DNA of 64,000 nucleotides, from positions 15,703,125-15,767,124 of the forward strand of contig JABBOT010000002.1 of the NCBI GenBank assembly GCA_016165875.1. The letters run 5' to 3'. Position numbers and translations under genes: made by a program. The notes under the pieces are model-generated. The model was not told the DNA's origin. It saw only the letters and a list, made by a program, of their open reading frames with translations, and did not search any database. The stretch's first letter is position 1; every line of letters starts with the position of its first letter. The DNA is from Acanthopleura granulata. Taxonomy: Eukaryota > Mollusca > Polyplacophora > Chitonida > Chitonidae. Positions 60,541-64,000 of the stretch are shown here, one piece after another.

Positions 60541-62079
60541 TACATGGGTGTTTTAAATTCAGGAGTATTTAGATCATTTCACAGCTGTCAGAATGTTTTC
60601 CAGTTTAATTCACTATAAACGCACGGCCCTATATAAATAGAGATCCCACAAATTTAACGGACCTTACAAACGTCTACTTATCAAATTATTTAAACGATAT
60701 TGTGACGATTTTATACTTCCGAGTGGTCAGTCACAATTAATAACTGTCAGCGATAACACATATATCCAAATACCGAACAAATCCTGGTGAAAAGATGACA
60801 GAGAAATGCTATAGCATATACACATGGAAGCCTTTAATGAAACAAAAATGCATGCGTAAGGTAAGACGAGTTTAATCAGGAACCTGGTTGCTGCCTGATA
60901 CGCCTTGTCATCACGATCTCCGTCGTGTCTTGTCGGCCACACTGTAGGCCGCCTGGTCACGGCTTGCAACTCCTTGACGACAAACCTCGCGGCCTTCCGG
61001 GATGCGTCTGAATTGACCGGCTTACATACACCGTTGCTCCCGTCCAGCAGCACTTGAGCAGTTTAGTTCTGATCAGCTTCCTATCTTGCTGCTGACGCCA
61101 GCCGTCTTTGATGGCGGACCTAACCATCCTTCACACCAGGTATTGGCTGCGCTTATATACACGCCACGAAAAATGGAATCGTCCAGGAGAGGGGTTTTCT
61201 GCGTAACTGGGTCAGACCTACAGCCTTTCCAACCCGTCGCGTGCTGCCTGTCGCCCCTCCGCATTATCGATTGCTCTCGCCGTCCTGGTCATTCGTTACA
61301 ATATTGCGTAACCGTTTTTTTTTCTTTTTTTTTTTTGTCTCGCTCTATTTCGTTGTATTCTCGAAGGTATTTTTATATTGTATTAATGACTGTGGTGGTT
61401 TCATGATCAAAGTTCCATATCCTTAAATTGAAAAACTGTAAGGGTATCTGCCAGGTTTAGCTGCACTGTTATCATCATGCCATACAATAATGACGTGTAC
61501 CAATGCTGTAATCAAGCGTACCCGCATGATGTAACCAGGTGTACCAAAATGATTGTTCCTGTAGTCGATGCAGATAGGGAGTTGTCGCCCTTCATGACAA
61601 CCTTGTTTTGTGATGTCGTTGCCATTGAAACGACATCGGGTGTCTCTCTGTTGTTACGGCATTCATGGTGGTATGCATGTTTAGGAATTAGCCCAGATAA
61701 CGTTTTTACGATGTAAACACGCTGACTTTATGTTACGTAAATGTACAGTGAGTGTAAATTTACGTAATAGTTTAAGCTATCGGTAACAAATAAGTAATGT
61801 CACAGTTTGTCCAGTTTTCGTGACTTAAATGATGTAATTTCCGATATACGATTGTATGCTAAATATGATATCGTTCTTTGTTTTTAGTTTCACGTGTAAG
61901 GAATTTTGTGAACTTGACTGTTCTTGCGGAACGTGCGATGTTGCTCGAACCTACATGTATACACGACAGGTCAAATAAGGCTGCAGTAATCAACCCATGG
62001 ATTGACTTTGTCATTTCCTCATTGCGAACTCACTGCCGCATTCTTCTCACACCATTGCGATAGGTGCTGTCATAATGAT

Positions 62080-62285
62080 GTAACCATGTGTACCCACATG
62101 ATGTCTAGCCATGTGCACCAACATAAAGTAACCATGTGTACCAACATGATGTAACCATGTGTATCCACATGATGTCTAGCCATGTGTACCAACATGATGT
62201 AACCATGTGTTTCCACATGATGTATAGCCATGTGTACCAACACTCAGTAATGAAGTGTACTAACATGATGTAATCAGGTATAGCA
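62080..62285. repeat. Short-unit minisatellite (about 22-24 bp)
   Basis: Repeated ACATGATGTAACCATGTGTA and ACATGATGTCTAGCCATGTG variants, about eight units. Related isolated units occur at 61495-61555. Confidence 0.85.
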
Positions 62286-62704
62286 AGGCTGAAGTCAGGC
62301 GTATAAACGCTACAGTGGGTTTTTCAGGGAATGAAACCGTACTGGCCGGGGTAAACCTTCTACTTTTGCCGAGAACCTGACCTCCAGAAAACGTGATCTC
62401 CTTGGTCAAAAGCCTTGTAGCCACAGAAAGCGAGTATGTCGTCGACACTGACACACGGCCCGCTCAGTGAAATAACGGTTGTTGTACCTTGTCGGCAAAA
62501 CATATGTACTGTGACCATCTCTTAGTCTATATCTCTTTATGAGCCCTCGTCGATTCTACCCTTCAGTAAGTGACGTTCACAGCGGGCAACCGTCCGGTCG
62601 AATTTGGCTAGGGGATACGACATATCACATAGTGTGAATGCGACTTTATAAGGCGGGTTCACGTTTGTGAACCGCTTCAAGCCAGTTAAATAGCATTGCA
62701 ACCC

Positions 62705-62777
62705 GGGCATTCGTCCGCCACCAAAGTGAAATATTCTTGAGTACGGCGTAAAGCACCAATCAAACAAATAAATAAAT
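62705..62777 (+). repeat. SINE family 1 3' fragment, plus orientation
   Basis: GTGAAATATTCTTGAGTACG, GCGTAAAGCACCAATCAAAC and AAATAAATAAATG. It is followed 28 bp later by an oppositely oriented copy. Confidence 0.8.
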
Positions 62778-62804
62778 GTATTGCCACCATATACACTGCT
62801 CAGA

Positions 62805-62915
62805 ACGTATTTATTTATTTATTTGATGTTTATGGAGTACTCAAGACTATTTCATTTATATAATAGCGGTCAGCTTTATGGTGGGAGGAAACTGGGGAGA
62901 GGCCGGGGGAACAAT
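62805..62915 (-). repeat. SINE family 1 3' fragment, minus orientation
   Basis: TTATTTATTTATTTGATGTT, AGTACTCAAGACTATTTCAT and GGTGGGAGGAAACTGGGGAG. It lies tail to tail with the preceding copy. Confidence 0.8.
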
Positions 62916-63437
62916 GCTCATAAACCTGCTACCGTAGTTACTAACCATCAAACGTTGCCTACCTTTTCTGTAACGCAGTGTTTACAAAGAAGAAATATTC
63001 CTTCATCTACAGACTAGCCTGATATCAAATTCCCCAATCTTCTCCCTAGGCTAATTGACTTCTGAAGGCCAAATGTGTGGCAATGAAAATACATAGCAAT
63101 ATTACTTAGGATCTGAAAAACGTATAATGTACGTATAAGTAATGGGATGTAAATAACAATCTGAATAACAACAGAACAAGACAACAAAAATACGAGATCT
63201 GTTTAGCGGTATTTACGCCACTCTTAACATTTACACACTCGCCTGTTACTGTATAATATGCAACGGACAAAAAAATTTCCTTGCCAATGGAAGGATAACT
63301 AGATACAAGTATTATCGAGGACGTAGAAAACACCCTGATTCCGCTAGGTTAAATATAAAACCAATGTGACATTTCTCTTGGCAATGATGGGGCCCATCTG
63401 CAAGAGTGTCAAAAAGTATTCAAAATAACTCCATAGT

Positions 63438-63691
63438 TTATAACTTTACAAAAGTAGCCACTTGATCTAGTTCAATCTTGTAGTTCTGTAACCAGGTCCG
63501 GCCGTGCAGCTCACAACCCCGGAGTTCATCCCGCCATTTGCCCTCCGGTAAGTAAATACTTCTCTGTCGCTGACCTTCCTCTAGTATTGGAGCCACGAGT
63601 AAAGAGTCGCCGACCATAAACTCCGAGTCCACCTGAAGAGCGTCCTCATCTTCCGGGGCCAGCCACCAGATTGGACGAATCAACGGCGTGC
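63438..63691 (-). CDS. Duplicate last exon of a MYORG-like GH31 gene, partial at the right edge
   Basis: A 254-bp exon with the same length, phase and acceptor position as the last exon of the GH31 gene at 55462-55715. The encoded 81-residue open stretch differs at one residue near the end (ATFVKL against ATFEKL), with several silent changes. The downstream flank is also similar but carries an insertion, whereas the upstream intron shows no similarity. No first exon is present up to 64000, so either a full paralogue lies to the right with a longer intron, or only the 3' exon was copied. Strong protein conservation with silent change argues for a used gene or a recent copy. Confidence 0.75.
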
Positions 63692-64000
63692 CTGAGTTGT
63701 AAGCATAGACCGAACGTTATAAACTGTATCAAACATTTATCTCTTTTCTAGGCTTCCTTGATTTATGTATTATATCAATGGGGAACTCGTAGAACTCCTT
63801 CCCGCCTTTAACAAAAAGGTCAACAAAGGTGTGTGCTCCTTGGTTCTTTAACGGTAGCACGTCACACCTTTAGGATAAAAAATTCAGATAGTACACAAGC
63901 ACTCCGGCATCACAGCAAGAAACATTGCGTTTTTGCTGCCCTTTTGGACCCTTTTCTGTAGTTAGTCAGAGTCTCCCATTAGATCATAAACATTAACGTT

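Larger units (their letters stand above)
57761..63437. other. Repeat-bearing intergenic stretch right of the GH31 gene
   Basis: About 5.7 kb with no supported gene. It holds the GH31 promoter side, three SINE family 1 copies (60345-60540, 62705-62777, 62805-62915) and a short-unit minisatellite (62080-62285). A reading frame on the minus strand at 60880-61053 (VNSDASRKAARFVVKEL) looks coding-like but has no matching splice donor. Confidence 0.5.

Noticed and set aside
60727..61053. Minus-strand frame with VNSDASRKAARFVVKELQ, faintly like the start of a cystatin domain
   Set aside because: It has no signal peptide, no QVVAG-type motif and no convincing splice donor after it. The resemblance is too short to call.
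63692..64000. Search for the first exon of the duplicated GH31 gene
   Set aside because: None of the conserved barrel motifs appear before the right edge, so no exon was called.

Overview
This is animal nuclear DNA with short exons, long AT-rich introns and GT-AG splice sites. Many tRNA-derived SINE copies share a core (TTCTTGAGTACGGCGTAAA and variants) that I associate with molluscan genomes, so I read the window as a lophotrochozoan, probably a mollusc. The species cannot be fixed from the sequence. All exon models below were spliced by eye and checked for reading phase.

Layout: (1) 1-10.3 kb, minus strand: two neighbouring single-CH-domain genes of the transgelin/calponin (muscle protein 20) family. 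The first runs off the left edge. The second appears to stop before the calponin-like repeat. (2) 13.4-20.8 kb, minus: a complete 13-exon orthologue of MFI (human C11orf65, mitochondrial fission inhibitor) with a long N-terminal extension. (3) 25.3-28.7 kb, minus: a complete 3-exon orthologue of TMEM35A/NACHO, the nicotinic receptor chaperone. (4) 31.0-35.6 kb, minus: a complete 4-exon orthologue of BCL2L13 (Bcl-rambo), a tail-anchored mitochondrial Bcl-2 family member. (5) 36.1-50.4 kb, plus: a complete 9-exon ATP6V1E1 (V-ATPase subunit E, 226 residues), with a dead hAT transposon in intron 5 and minisatellites in introns 6 and 8. (6) 55.5-57.8 kb, minus: a two-exon GH31 glycosidase close to MYORG. 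(7) 63.4-63.7 kb, minus: a near-identical second copy of the last exon of that glycosidase, belonging to a paralogue or stray duplicate cut by the right edge.

The most interesting segment is the 523-bp gap between the BCL2L13 and ATP6V1E1 start codons. The two genes are divergent, as they are in human 22q11, and the gap contains a perfect 18-bp palindrome made of two M-box half elements (CACATGA/TCATGTG), the kind of site bound by MiT/TFE factors that control lysosomal genes. This suggests an ancient bidirectional promoter joining lysosomal acidification and mitophagy.

The rest is intergenic or intronic sequence with two dispersed SINE-like families, foldback elements, direct duplications and minisatellites. 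I saw no standalone tRNA, rRNA, CRISPR or viral gene.
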